In this document: positions 44,590 through 55,582 of the stretch, one piece after another | Layout: each line of letters begins with the position of its first letter | Position numbering within the stretch: the first letter of the stretch is position 1 | Assembly: GCF_035046485.1 (NCBI RefSeq) | Contig: NC_085137.1 | Location: 501,228,536 to 501,292,535 of the forward strand | Direction of reading: 5' to 3' | DNA: 64,000 bases | Source of the DNA: Aedes albopictus | Lineage: Eukaryota > Arthropoda > Insecta > Diptera > Culicidae | The notes under the pieces: model-generated | Databases searched by the model: none | Seen by the model: the letters and a program-made list of their open reading frames with translations, nothing else | What the model was told of the DNA's origin: nothing | Position numbers and translations under genes: made by a program

Positions 44590-46830
44590 CATTGAAAGCT
44601 TTAGTAATGCATAAAATTTAACGATGGTGCATTATTTCGCAATTAGACACATATTTGATTCAAAGATGGTGCGTGAGATGGTGCCTGGATGATTCTGTGA
44701 ACATCATGTTGGTGCATGGAATAAATGATGTATGTATGGTGCATTAGCTATGATTCTGTTAAACTCGTCATGTTTCATATTAAGGTGCACATGCAATTCG
44801 TGCAAAGGTGCAGGAAACTCAATGTGGCACAGAAATCAACATGTTCCAGGTACGTGGAATACTATTGCCAAAATGGTGCATCAAATTCAAATGTAAACTA
44901 CATCATAATGGTGCATAAGATACCTAGATGGTATAATGAATGCCAAAATGGTGCATGAAAAGCTTTGAAGAAGGCGTATGATACTAATGTGCTGCATTAG
45001 TTGTCGCCGTTATTCAAAGATTATCAACATGTTGCATGGTTAGGTGCACGAATTGCAAAAATGGTGCATAGAATACAAAATAAAAGTATTTTATGTGATG
45101 CTCACAACATAATGGTGCCTAGATGATATAATAAACGCTAAAATGGTGCTTGGAAAGCTTTGACGGTGCATGAAATTTAACGTTGATGGTGCATATCAGT
45201 ATGATGCATATGATTTCTAGTTGATTAAAAGATAGTGCATGAGATCAGCATTATGCGTGGATACCTAGTTCATTCTGTGGACGCTTTGAAGAAGGTACAT
45301 GATGTTAGTGTGCTGTGTTAGTTGTCACCGTTATTCAACGACACTCGACATTGTGTATGGATAGGTGTACGAATTGCAAAAATGGTGCTTGGAATTCAAT
45401 GTGGTGCCGAAGTCACTATGGTTCACGTACATGGATTACAGTTTTGGAATACGAAATGCCAAAATGGTGCATGTTATTCGAATATGGTGCTGACATCACT
45501 GATTAGTTAAAAGATGGTGCGTGAGATTAGCCTAAAAACGATTCTGAGAACATCATGGGTGTGCATGAGATACTAAGAAATTGTATGTAGCAGGGGTGCA
45601 TTTGTTGCCACCATGATTCAGTGATTCTCAACATTGGGTGATTAGATCCAAAATGCAAGAATTGCAAAAATGATGCATAGAATTGAATGTGGTGCAAAAG
45701 TCAACATGGATCAGGTACATGGAATACCATTTGGTGTACGATATGGCAAAATGGAGCTTATGAAATTCAAATGTGAATTAAATGCTTAGATGACGCGTGA
45801 GATGGTGCTTAGATATTTATGTGATCATCATGGTGGTGCATGGAATGCAAAGGAGCTACATGATGTTTGTATGGTGCATTAGTTTTACCATGATTCAGTT
45901 ATACTCTACAAATTCCATATGCAGGTGCACGAATTGCAAAAATGGTGCAGGAAACTCAATACGGCACAGAAATCAACATAGACCAGGAACAAGGAATGCT
46001 ATTTTGTATGCGATATGTCAAAATGGTGCATCAAATTCACTTGTAAACCACATCATAATGGTGCATAAGATGCCTAGATGATATAGTGAATGCCAAAATG
46101 GTGGTTGGAAAGCTTTGAAGAAGGTGCATGATGCTAGATGATGCATTAGTTGTCACCGTTTTTCAAAGCTTATCAATATGGTTAGGTGCACGAATTGCAA
46201 AAATGGTGCATAGCATACAAAAAAATGTATTTTATGTGATGCTCACGGCATTACGGTGCTTTAGATGCCTAGATGATATGATAAACGCTGAAATGGTGCT
46301 TGAAGAGCTGTGATGGTGCTTGAAGTTTCATGATGGTGCATATCAGTATGGGATATTAGATACTTAATTGATAAAAAGACATTTCATGCGATCTTCATAA
46401 TACGTGGGTACCTAGATCATTCTGTGGACATCATGATGGTGTATTGAAAGCTTTGAAGAAGGTGCATGATATTAGTGTGCTGTATTAGTCGTCACTGTTA
46501 TTCAGTGATACTCGTTATTTTGTATGGCTAGGTGCACGAATTGCAAAAATGGTGCTTAGAATTCAATGTGGTGCCGAAGTTACCATGGTTCACGTACATT
46601 GAATACAGTTTTGGAATTCGAAATACCAAAATGGTGTATATTATTCGAATATGGTGCTGACATCACTGATTAGTTAGAAGATGGTGCGTGAGTTAAGCCG
46701 AGATGATTCTGAGAACATCATGGTTGTGTATGAGATACTAAGAAATTGTATGTGTCAATGGTGCACCATGGCTCAGTGATTCTAAACATTGCTGCAAGAA
46801 TTGCAAAAATGGTGCATATAATTTTTTATA
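44590..46830. repeat. ATGGTGCA-rich array with ~1.15-kb higher-order repeat
   Basis: ATGGTGCA or close variants recur roughly every 30-60 bp. A long block beginning GCCAAAATGGTG at 44941 recurs near 46092, with the same downstream order (AGCTTTGAAGAAGG, GTGCACGAATTGCAAAAATG). The array is therefore about two higher-order units. GTGCACGAATTGCAAAAATG also recurs within units (45050, 45366, 46185, 46530). Confidence 0.85.
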
Positions 46831-46941
46831 GAAGGGGGGGCAAGTGCCCCCCCTTGCCCCCCCCTGTGCACGCTAGTGCATAACTCGCCAATGGAATGTC
46901 TGATTTAGAATGAAAATGGGAGGGACATAAATGTAGGGATC

Positions 46942-47179
46942 TTCTTCTTCTTCACGGCTCAACGTCTCCGCTGGGACTTGGCCTGCCTCGCCTCAACTTA
47001 GTGTTCTTTGAGGACTTCCACAGTTATTAATTGAAGGGCTTTCTTTGTCTGTCATTGCATGAAATTGTATATTATGAGGCAAGTATGCCCACTATGCCCA
47101 GGGAGTCGAGAAAATTTTCCCGACCGGAATGGGAATCTAACCTGGATTGGCGATCCATAGCCCTAACCACTAGGCCAAG
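46942..47179 (-). mobile_element. tRNA-derived SINE, third head type
   Basis: On the minus strand it begins CTTGGCCTAGTGGTTAGGGC (A-box region) with a B-box-like GGTTAGATTCC, then a body containing CCACAG-flanked TTAATAACTGTGGAAGTCCT and a (GAA)n tail. A 10-bp TSD TGTAGGGATC flanks it (46932-46941, 47180-47189). The 3' half is homologous to the Feilai-type copies while the tRNA-like head differs. Confidence 0.85.
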
Positions 47180-47189
47180 TGTAGGGATC

Positions 47190-47744
47190 ATGAGGGATAA
47201 TAAATATAAGATTTGATGAATATGCTCCTGTTCAAGAAATTCCATCAGCAAATAAATTAGAGAGTAGAGATGTGAATTGCGAGTAACGTCAGTAAAGTAA
47301 AAGTTCAATCATAGTAGGCATCTAGTCAGTATTGAAATGTAAACGTCAGTTTGTTCGTTAGCTTTGGAGTTGAATAAACGTGTTTTGAAGAAAAACGTTT
47401 TAGTGCTTTCAATTAAGAAGAAATCAAAGTTACGAAAAGGATCTAAGAAAACACCGATTACTACAATAAGAATAAAAGCCTATTTCAAAAGGGTAAACTT
47501 ACACCAAGAAAATATTGTTTTACCTTTCACCCTTTTTTTTTACAAAATAAAATAGGTCCTTTATTGTATAGAGGAACGTATTTAGTTTTCTTCTATGATG
47601 AATTTTATTTTAATTATTGTTTTGGATTAGGTGACTAAAAATCAGAACATATATGTAAATGTGATTTATACATACACTGGAACGCCATTTAATGCAACAA
47701 ATCGAGAATTTACGCAAAATGCCAGTATTACGCCATCATGTTTT
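47190..47744. other. Unassigned AT-rich DNA
   Basis: No gene was recognised. A short AT-rich frame at 47364-47555 has no known match. Confidence 0.35.
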
Positions 47745-47830
47745 TTAGGCCTAATCAATGAGACCTATCATATCATCTTACGGTCGGCATATAGTAACCT
47801 TGTCAGAACCGTCTTAGAAATCCAGGGCTA
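47745..47830 (-). repeat. Fragment of a SINE-like repeat
   Basis: Inverted relative to 52250-52310: the motifs GACGGTTCTGAC, TTACTATATG and CGACCGTAA are shared. In the 52-kb copy these follow a tRNA-like B box, so this is probably a 3' fragment of the same retroposon. Confidence 0.5.
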
Positions 47831-47911
47831 ATTTTAAAGTAAGAAAAAGTCAAACAACCGTTCCTTTTTGAAAGCCGAATATGCATCTGCATCTGCATTT
47901 ACCTCAACTGG

Positions 47912-47971
47912 CGACACGAATGCACCCTTCAGGTGTAAAGTGTCGTAAATACATTAACAAACAAACAAACA
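47912..47971 (+). mobile_element. 60-bp truncated retroposon 3' end with (AAAC)n tail
   Basis: CGACACGAATGCACCC ... AAGTGTCGTAAATAC ends in AACAAACAAACAAAC. A 15-bp TSD ATTTACCTCAACTGG flanks it exactly (47897-47911, 47972-47986). That is the signature of target-primed insertion of a 5'-truncated LINE or SINE. Confidence 0.82.
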
Positions 47972-47986
47972 ATTTACCTCAACTGG

Positions 47987-49756
47987 TTTGGACGGGGAAA
48001 TGTGTCTAGGATAGTATCTGTGAGATATAAGATGTACTGCATATAGCTGTGGAAAGGAGATTGATCACAGCAGGCGATATAGCGCATTTGAATGTGTCGC
48101 GAACTGTCAAGCAGACAATGTTGGCATCCCTGCTTGCGTAGCAACAACTCCAGGCGTCACCCAACCGCGTTCACTCTTGCCACTTGCGAACTGACGTCAG
48201 CCTGGGTAAGTTGTGTGTGCTGCACGTGACGGGTGATTCCTTCCCAGTGAAATACCAAACTCCACAGTATCCAACCACGGTGTACAACATTTAGAAGGTG
48301 ATACATTCCGGAAATCTGACAGTTTTTTGATGACGTAATTCAAATAGTTCAAAGGATTGAACAAAATGATCTAGTACTCAACACCAATTTGATTAATGTG
48401 AAAGGACGATAAAAACGACGTCACATGTTTACGTCCAAAATTGATGTTAACAAGGTAGCTAGCCTGCCTTGTGATATTGTATGCCGTGGTATCCAACATG
48501 AAGGGTTCACTTTTTACAGGCATGATTTCTTTCATAATCTTGAAGCAGGGCTTACGTCACTATTATTGCAAATTTATGACTGAATAACTCAATAAGGAAT
48601 AGTTTTTCTAGCAACCTTGCATACAATCCTAGACTGCAAATGAAATGCACTTTCAATTTTTTGCAGATTAAAAAAAAACACAGAATTGTTTTCATAACAT
48701 TTTAAATGCTCTTCCTTTAATTGGCATTCAAAACTACGATTCTGATGCAATTTATTTTAGTCCATGTGGTCAGCTGTCTTTTTATAACATCCATTTAGAC
48801 TAAATTATGTAATTGCCACATAGTACAGCTGTAGTCACGTTTACTGTAACGTCACTCAACGCGCGAAGATTCAAGTCGAGAAGAAGAGTCGGCATAGCTA
48901 CTGACTGTACACAGACTTCATTTTTTGATCCTTTCCGTCAAGAACAGAGACGAAAGTGCCGCGTTGTATATTTATAAACGTCCGTTTGTCAATCGAATTT
49001 TGTTTGAAAAGCGTGTGTTACGCATCGGTAGGTTAGTACATATGTAGTGTTGCACGCCGTAACAGACGGTGATCATCGGTTTCGATGGCTTGATCATTCC
49101 CAGAGAGACTTTGATGAACTTGAAGAATTTTTCCACTCAACGTCCTATTAATAGCTGCTCAAAATTTGACGATGAGACAGGTTCAAGGTGTCCCCAGCCC
49201 CACCCGCGCGTGATCGTTCTCTCTTGCATCTTTTCGGGAAAGGTTTTTCACCATTCGTTCTTATTTATTTTCCCATTTTTTCAATCCACGCGATTCACTC
49301 TCCCGAACGTAAACACACTTCAGTCTTCAGCAGATGATTGACTCCCGGTGTCTGGTTTATGCGATTCTAAACATTGTATGGCTGCATGAGGTCCACCATA
49401 TGCGTTACGTATGCGTAGCAGCCACCAGATGATCGAAGAATTTCCGGAACGGCTCTAGACGTGTGATTTTCTGGAAGTCCATAAAATTGAAGTTCAAGTG
49501 GATTGAGCAAACAAACATTCCGTCCGGTCGGTGAAAGCGCGCGCGTGCTCTTGAAGCAAAACACGCGATCTTCCCTTGCGTTGCGTACCTACTGGTTGTT
49601 AACGCATGGTATTTCGGACATTCAGATGTGGTAAATGTGGCATCAAATTTTATATTCATTTTGCATTCAATTATTCTTCCTTTTCTTCCTTTACTCCCTA
49701 TTCCTCTTAGTCATCTTCTTCTCATTCGTTTTCGTCTACTACTTTAGTTTCTAATA
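47987..49756. other. Unassigned DNA with one core-promoter-like site
   Basis: No gene or repeat family was recognised over 1.7 kb. At about 48967 TATATTTATAAACG is followed ~25 bp later by GTCAATCG, resembling a TATA box plus initiator on the plus strand. No coding exon follows convincingly; 49069-49341 is open but unrecognised. Confidence 0.3.
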
Positions 49757-50005
49757 TACAGGGTGTTCGGTTCCTGAGTGCAAACTTTTTAAAGGGTGAT
49801 AGAGGACCATAAATGGTGAAAACATGTTCTAGGCATATGGTCAAATCTCAACCGTTACGTAGTTATTGAACTCCCCATGTTTTTGACTCTTATTGTGACT
49901 GGCTATAACTTTAAAATGGTCAAACTTATCGCAGTTTTTACCCTTATTCGAAAGATTATTGAATTTTCTATCAAATGGCATCTTTGAACCGATTGGTTTA
50001 GTTAA

Positions 50006-50249
50006 GGACAGACTTGTTAGAATCCCAATATGGCCGCCACAATGGCCGACTTTGGCACCTACTCACGATTTTGAGAGCACTAATCTCTTCATAAACAAAA
50101 CCAGCGCACCTGATCTTCTTATTTTAAGCTTATTACAAGTGAGCAAGAACAGAAAAATAAAATTCATTGTTGTTTGAAGCTTGCTTCTTGAGATTTGTGC
50201 GTCTGAAGTTTTGATGCACTGTTGAACCGGGATTTCAAGACGTTTGTCC
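50006..50249. mobile_element. piggyBac-like MITE, 244 bp, second copy
   Basis: Ends GGACAGACTTGTTAGAATCC and complement of GGACAAACGT, flanked by TTAA (50002-50005, 50250-50253). Opposite orientation to 26437-26606 and about 74 bp longer. The matching right arm of the host palindrome reads across the site without it (near 50700-50715). Confidence 0.75.
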
Positions 50250-50876
50250 TTAAATAACTAAGTTTTCTAGAGCAAATAGCTTAAAAGTTGTGTGTTTCAA
50301 TTTGTTTTTGTCAAATATTTTTGAAAAATGCGTGATAACTTAAAATTCTTTCTTTGGCAAAGTTGTGGCCCCTCTTTCACTCTACAATTTGTTCTTTGAC
50401 ATCAAACTTCTATCTCTTATCATTTTCTTGCAATTTCGATTTAAACGTCGCATTTCAGATCAAAAATTTGCAATGGTCATGGTAAGCACTTTTTTGCGCA
50501 CTGTGCCGCACATTTAAATCGAAATTGCAAGAGAGCGATAAGAGTTAGAAGTTTGGCGTCAAAGAACAAATTGTAGAATGGTACAGGGGCCACAACTTTG
50601 CCAGAGATTTTTTTTTAATTTATGACACATGTTTCAAAGATAATTGACATAAACAAATAAAAACACACTATTTTTAGCTATTTTGCTCTAGAAAACTTAG
50701 TTATTAACCTAAACCAATCGATTGAAAAATGCTATTTAATAGAAAATTCCATGATCTTACGCATAAGAATAAAAAACTGCGATAAGTTTGACCATTTTAA
50801 AGTTATAACCAGTTAATGCAATAAGAGTAAAAAACATGGGGAGTTCAATAAATACGTAACGGTTGAGATTTGACCA

Positions 50877-51617
50877 TGTTGACTACGCCCTTGGCGTAGA
50901 GGCGCACCTTCTCATCCGACGTCATAGCATGCACACACACCAGCGCACGCAAGTATTATACAAACCGTTTACCCAAAACGTCAAACCACTGCTATCCATT
51001 GTGAACAAGAACTCTCTAGGGACAAGTACAGTCTAGAATTCACTCCACGTTTTACAGTTTGTAATGGCTCATTTTGATCCATGTTTAAGTGAAATTTTAT
51101 ACTATCCCGTTAAATAATATCAAGTAGTGAATTTGCAAGTAGGTAATTAGTATACAGTGAGTTTTCTAGTGAACTAAAACATGAAATTATTGCTCCCCTA
51201 GTTGCATAAGTTCTCGATCCAGTGTCACTTTGTAACCTCTAAAATCGCTCAAGCTTGCATGAGCACAAATGTGCGGTAAGAAAACCCATTCAATATTGTA
51301 TTTCCCTAAGTTTAAGTGAACGACATTCTTAGGAAAATCGACCAAACGAAGACCAAACCGAGTGACAAGACCGAAAGCGTACAGAAATACTAGGGAGACT
51401 AAACGTAAGTGTTCCTTTTTATTATATAACCATAGTTTGTAAGAAAACCCCCCAATTGAAAAGTGTACATCTTTTGTTATATGCGCAGGAATTTATTAAT
51501 CCACCCAGGATTCCAATATACCACCCTAGACATCCAAACCAATTTTGTTTTATTGTCGGTGGTGAATCGGTGATTACTAAATCGGAAAAACCCCTCTCTG
51601 TTGGACATCTTCCAACA
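50877..51617. mobile_element. Solo LTR, 741 bp (BEL/Pao-like)
   Basis: Begins TGTTGACTACGCCC and ends CATCTTCCAACA, flanked by the 5-bp duplication GACCA (50872-50876, 51618-51622). It splits the right arm of the host palindrome cleanly: the sequences on its two sides are contiguous in the left arm around 49840-49850. A GTAAGT donor-like site lies near 51404. The TGTT...AACA ends and length suggest BEL/Pao, not proven. Confidence 0.82.
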
Positions 51618-52093
51618 GACCATATGCGTAGAACATTTTTTTTTTCACCATTTATGGTCCTCTATCACCCTACAAACAGTTTGCACTCATGAACCTAACA
51701 CCCTGTATATATTACACGATCATATACTTATCAACAAATAAATAAATAGTTAGCGAATTATTTTGCACTGATGCAACGACGTAGTATCAATTGCTCTTAG
51801 GTAGTCACCAATACGCTGTGCGACGCTCTTCCTAGCTGGTTCTGAGGAAACGAATGCCGAAAACGTGCCGTTCTCAGATGGCTGGACGCGATCGTTTTTC
51901 AAGCTGACTTGTCAACATGTTTTTTTGAGCGCGATGAGATACGATCCAAAGCCGGCAGGTTGTTAAAAATAAATTCACACTTCTCCGTCTCTCCCAGCAT
52001 GCATAACTAACCTATCTGTCTTCGTTGTTTTGTGGTATTGTGGCGAAAGTTCCGCATCAAGTTGATCGAAGACACGATGCTTGCAACCAATAG

Positions 52094-52310
52094 ACCTTTC
52101 AAGTTGTAAATTTTAAGTGGCCAATAGAGATCGGTTTTCAGCACGATCATGTTGAGGAGTTCGATTCCCGGTCGATCCAAAACGTTTTCGTAACGGAAAT
52201 ATTCTTGACGTTTTTGATTGTTTATCAATAGTGTTGTAGTGTTCGCTTTGAGTTTCTGAGACGGTTCTGACGAGATTACTATATGGCGACCGTAACATGA
52301 TTATTTTTAC
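52094..52310 (+). mobile_element. Degenerate tRNA-derived SINE fragment
   Basis: Contains a B-box-like GAGTTCGATTCCCGGTCGAT followed by TTTTCGTAACGGAAAT, matching the Feilai-type head-to-body junction at 59400-59440 in complement. The A-box part is poorly preserved. The following GACGGTTCTGACGAGATTAC is shared with 47745-47830. Confidence 0.55.
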
Positions 52311-52367
52311 CGTAAACTAATGAAAAACAACAAGTATGTATACTCATTAGCGTGGGTCATCGGAACC

Positions 52368-53340
52368 GTTTTCTCAGATCAAAGCTTCTTTGATTCCATT
52401 TCGGGTCCTGAGTATCTGTGCAAAATTTGAGAACGATCGGTTGCGTCTACACTTTGCGCATTGAAATTGGGTTTCTAAATTTTGAAAAAATTATTGATTT
52501 TTTTGATTTTATACGAAAGAGCACCTTTTTCTGAGTCACTATGATTTTTTCAGATTTTTAGAACTTTGTTTTGATACCTAAAATCAATTTCAAAGAGATT
52601 TTTTGAAATCACCTTTTGACAGCTGGGCAACTGTTTGACAGCTTCGCCCAGTACAAACTGCGACGAGGGGTGATTCGAGAAATCGCTCCCATACAAACTT
52701 CAAATTGATTTTTGAATAAGTTCCTGGACTCCAAAATTCATGATAATTTGGATTTCGGCTCAGTTTGACATGCAAATTCAGAAAATTGAATTATCTCAAC
52801 ACCGTTTAAGAAGCCCATTGAAATTTGTATGGGATTTTGTATGGGAAAACTTACTTTTTTGCATTTTGTCATAAGTTGCAAAAGTTTGTCTGAAACTTTT
52901 TAACCGATAACGTAAAATAATAGCCTAGGATGCTCTGAAAAACTTTGTCGAAGACCGCAAAGCGGTCAGATGCTTGTAAAAATGTTATATTCAATAAACA
53001 GTATGCATGTGTTTAAGTTTTAACAAAGGAATAACAATAGCAACAAAATCATGTTGTTCCGGCAACCATTGCCAACGCCATAACTTTTTTCATAAACATC
53101 AGGTCACTTCGTGGTCTTCGACAAAGTTTTTCAGGACATCCTAGGCTATGTTTTTACTTTATCGGTTACATAGTTTTAGAAAAATTCGAGCTTCTCATGA
53201 AAGTAATGCAAAAAAGTATGTTTTCCCATGTAAAGTCCCCTTCAAACGCGATGCGGAAAACGTAGACATAACCGATCGTGCCCAAATTTTGCACAGTGGT
53301 TTGGGTTCTGCAATGGGACCTAAAAAGCTTTGATCTGACG
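52368..53340. mobile_element. Palindromic element split by inverted R1
   Basis: Ends CAGATCAAAGCTT and complement. Motifs AGGTCCC, TGTGCAAAATTT and CGATCGGTT appear in both arms and also in the hAT-like palindrome at 12319-13122, so the two are related. R1 (52469-52815) interrupts the left arm. The centre lies near 53030-53060. Confidence 0.65.
52469..52815 (-). mobile_element. R1 repeat, inverted copy
   Basis: Full-length 347-bp copy, flanked by CATTGAAATT (52459-52468 and 52816-52825). Together with the copy at 11554 this fixes the R1 ends (GCTTCTT... and ...AAACCC). The TSD length differs between copies (about 6 and 10 bp), which is more like target-primed retroposition than a fixed-TSD DNA transposon. 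Confidence 0.85.
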
Positions 53341-53471
53341 GGAAGCCATCAAATTTTCCACTTTTCTAAATAACGGATGACCAACTCTATTATTTATCTT
53401 CTCTATTTTGTTGGTCCCGTATCCCTATTTTATTCATAGTTCTTTATTTATCTGTCGATAACGATCGCCAT

Positions 53472-53513
53472 TTAGTCTAGTCTAGTCTAGTCTAGTCTAG
53501 TCTAGTCTAGTGT
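53472..53513. repeat. (TAGTC)n microsatellite, ~8 units
   Basis: Perfect pentanucleotide run. The sequence after it contains AATAAA (53534), so it may mark the end of an old retroposon. Confidence 0.9.
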
Positions 53514-54188
53514 ACACAAACACAGCCTTTCAATAAAAGAATCCTGGAAAATGGTAGAATCGACTAATTCTACATTTTTTCTTGTCATTATTAATGCTTG
53601 CAGTACATCCAAAATGCTTTACAATCATTACAGTGGTCAGCTCTACTGTGCAGCGTTATTGGTTTAACAAGTAAGCTATTGAGTGGAGACATCTTGTACC
53701 AACCACTTAGCCTTTTAGAAAGCTATGTTACGTCATATCATCATAGTGTCTTTGGCAAAATGTTTCTTGTATGATGACGAATAATTTTGCTCAGGAGACA
53801 AACATAGTCTGATTTCAGTATTTTTTGCTATACACTTTTTTGTCTTGGTCAAGTCTTGGTGCATTTTTATTGTCAAAATTTAACCTATTTGTAACTTTTG
53901 TATTCATAGTTATCACCGAACTTTTTCAATAGTTTTAAAAAAACTGAAAGGTTTTGTTGATCGTCACAGAAAAAAAAATGGAAACAATCGGTTGAGAAAT
54001 ATCTGAGATATAGCTATCAAAAGTTGACTGGTTTGTGTGGGAAAATGGCTTTGGTGCATGTTTACTGTCCGATACTGTATGTCAGTGCCTTTGTTTTAAG
54101 TAGGATGAAAAGCAGACCACATGGTGACAGTTCTCTTAGGATTAGGAGGAGAGACTATTGCTCTAGATGTTGCACAATTTTGTGAACT
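53514..54188. other. Unassigned DNA
   Basis: AT-rich, with no recognised gene or repeat. Confidence 0.35.
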
Positions 54189-54264
54189 CAGGCGTTCGAT
54201 TTGGATAGGTCCTAAGTTTGCTGTGTTTCCTATGTAGATTCGACCTATTCAAATCGAACGCCAG
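54189..54264. repeat. 76-bp palindromic MITE (GGCGTTCGATTTG family)
   Basis: CAGGCGTTCGATTTGGATAG at the left pairs with CTATTCAAATCGAACGCCAG-type sequence at the right. Same family as 2425-2500. Confidence 0.6.
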
Positions 54265-54369
54265 AATTGTTATATGCATCTGAGAACGATCGCAGCAAGC
54301 CGCACGCGCGGTTGGTTATGTTTTCAAATCGTCTGTCGTGTTTATCTCGGTTTCGTGTTGTTTGGATTT

Positions 54370-54622
54370 CTGGAGCTCGATTTGAATATGTCGTATGTGC
54401 TTTTGTCAATTAAAAATTCGATCAGTTGGATTCGCTTATTATAGCAAAAACCGTTAAAATTGAGCAAAGTTGATACATACAGCAGAATCCTCACAAAACA
54501 GGCTTTCTGTTCCATCATTGAAAGTTTGCAAAATATCTGCCATATTGCTACAATGACTTAAATAAACTGATCGAATTTTATATCGACAAAAGCACATACG
54601 ACCTATTCAAATCGAGCTCCAG
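54370..54622. mobile_element. 253-bp relative of the GGCGTTCGATTTG MITE
   Basis: CTGGAGCTCGATTTGAATAT and TCGTATGTGCTTTTGTC at the left are mirrored at the right (GACAAAAGCACATACGA, CGAGCTCCAG). A longer interior than the 76-bp versions. Confidence 0.65.
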
Positions 54623-54649
54623 ATTTGTCTTTCCGAATGGATTACTGTA

Positions 54650-54984
54650 CACGGAGAAAACAAAGTACCCAAATATGAGTTTATTTCACCCAAATTCGGG
54701 GTTGCGTGCGGGAACCCATATTTGAGTTCGTGGAAGCGATGTTGAAGTGGGTTTTTTACATTTGATCCCGTGCGCAAAGTACCTACCGGCTAAGTTTTTT
54801 GAGCCCAAATTTGAGTTCAATGATGTTTACTTAATTTTGGCTTCCTGCACCGAACTGTCAAAGTTGGGTTGGTTTGCTCTTCGCACTCTGACAACAACAA
54901 AGAGAGTGGATGAGAGAGGAGACAAAAAAGAACTCAAAAGTGAGCTTAAAATAACTCATATTTAGGTACTTGAGTTTCTCCGTG
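54650..54984. mobile_element. 335-bp MITE with CACGGAGAAA ends
   Basis: CACGGAGAAA at both ends in inverted order, flanked by TA (54648-54649, 54985-54986). The pairing continues through AAGTACC and CAAATATGAGTT. Tc1/mariner-type signature. Confidence 0.72.
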
Positions 54985-55098
54985 TACGAATTTATACTGG
55001 CCTGCTTACTCTCACACGAAATTCGACATTTGAGAGGTGTCGGCACTGCTCAAACGTCAAATTTTCCGTGAGAGTAAGCAGGCCAGCACAAATTCGTA
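54985..55098. repeat. 114-bp palindrome, CTGGCCTGCTTACTCTCAC arms
   Basis: TACGAATTTATACTGGCCTG at the left pairs with CAGGCCAGCACAAATTCGTA at the right, directly abutting the preceding MITE and sharing its TA. Probably a separate small MITE. Confidence 0.65.
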
Positions 55099-55121
55099 TA
55101 GAAGTTCATCGTGAAACGACT

Positions 55122-55582
55122 CGTCGTTGATCAACATATCTAAATACCAAGGTAAGATATTCCCGCAAATGTCAATAACGAGGCCCACTAACACATCTGC
55201 GTTAGTTATGAAAAGTTTGTGATTTTACTCTAGAATGTCATTATTTCTGCAAAATTTGTAAAGTTTTATTAGTTTGAACGTTTCTAAATGCTGTAAAACT
55301 ATGTTTAGAACCAATTAAAAAAATGTTGTCATTGATTTTCAAATGGCGATATTTTCTGATTTATTGCATGGAAGTCATTTTTTATCTAGTGAGATGTCTT
55401 TTAATAATTGCCTCTATGATGTGAGAGCCTAATTTTTCATAAAAGTTTGCTAAATAGTGATGCGCCCATACAAATCTGCACAAATTTCATAACTATTTTT
55501 TGCTTTTTTCCTTTTCTCACTAATACATGAATAATAGTTGGAGTATATTACCTTGGTATTTAGATACGTTGGTCGTTGATAG
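55122..55582. mobile_element. Inverted-repeat element with ATCTAAATACCAAGGTAA arms
   Basis: GTCGTTGATCAACATATCTA and ATACCAAGGTAA at the left recur inverted at 55545-55582. The ~390-bp interior has no recognisable coding sequence. Confidence 0.6.

Larger units (their letters stand above)
37550..46878. mobile_element. 9.3-kb transposon-like unit filled with satellite arrays
   Basis: CACTAGCGTGCGCAGGG at the left and the complement of CACTAGCGTGCACAGGG at the right are TIRs followed by G runs and GGGGGGGCACT. An exact 8-bp TSD CATAACTC lies at 37542-37549 and 46879-46886. The TSD length fits hAT, P or Merlin elements. ATGGTGCA motifs occur just inside both ends. The interior is a 6.6-kb degenerate 12-mer array and a 2.2-kb ATGGTGCA array; no transposase was recognised. 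Confidence 0.82.
49759..51715. mobile_element. Palindromic element with CAGGGTGTTCGGTTCC ends
   Basis: Inverted ends CAGGGTGTTCGGTTCCTGAG and CAGGGTGTTAGGTTCATGAG, flanked by TA. The arms are inverted around a centre near 50470-50490 once two nested insertions are discounted: a piggyBac-like MITE (50006-50249) in the left arm and a solo LTR (50877-51617) in the right arm. No coding capacity. Confidence 0.8.
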
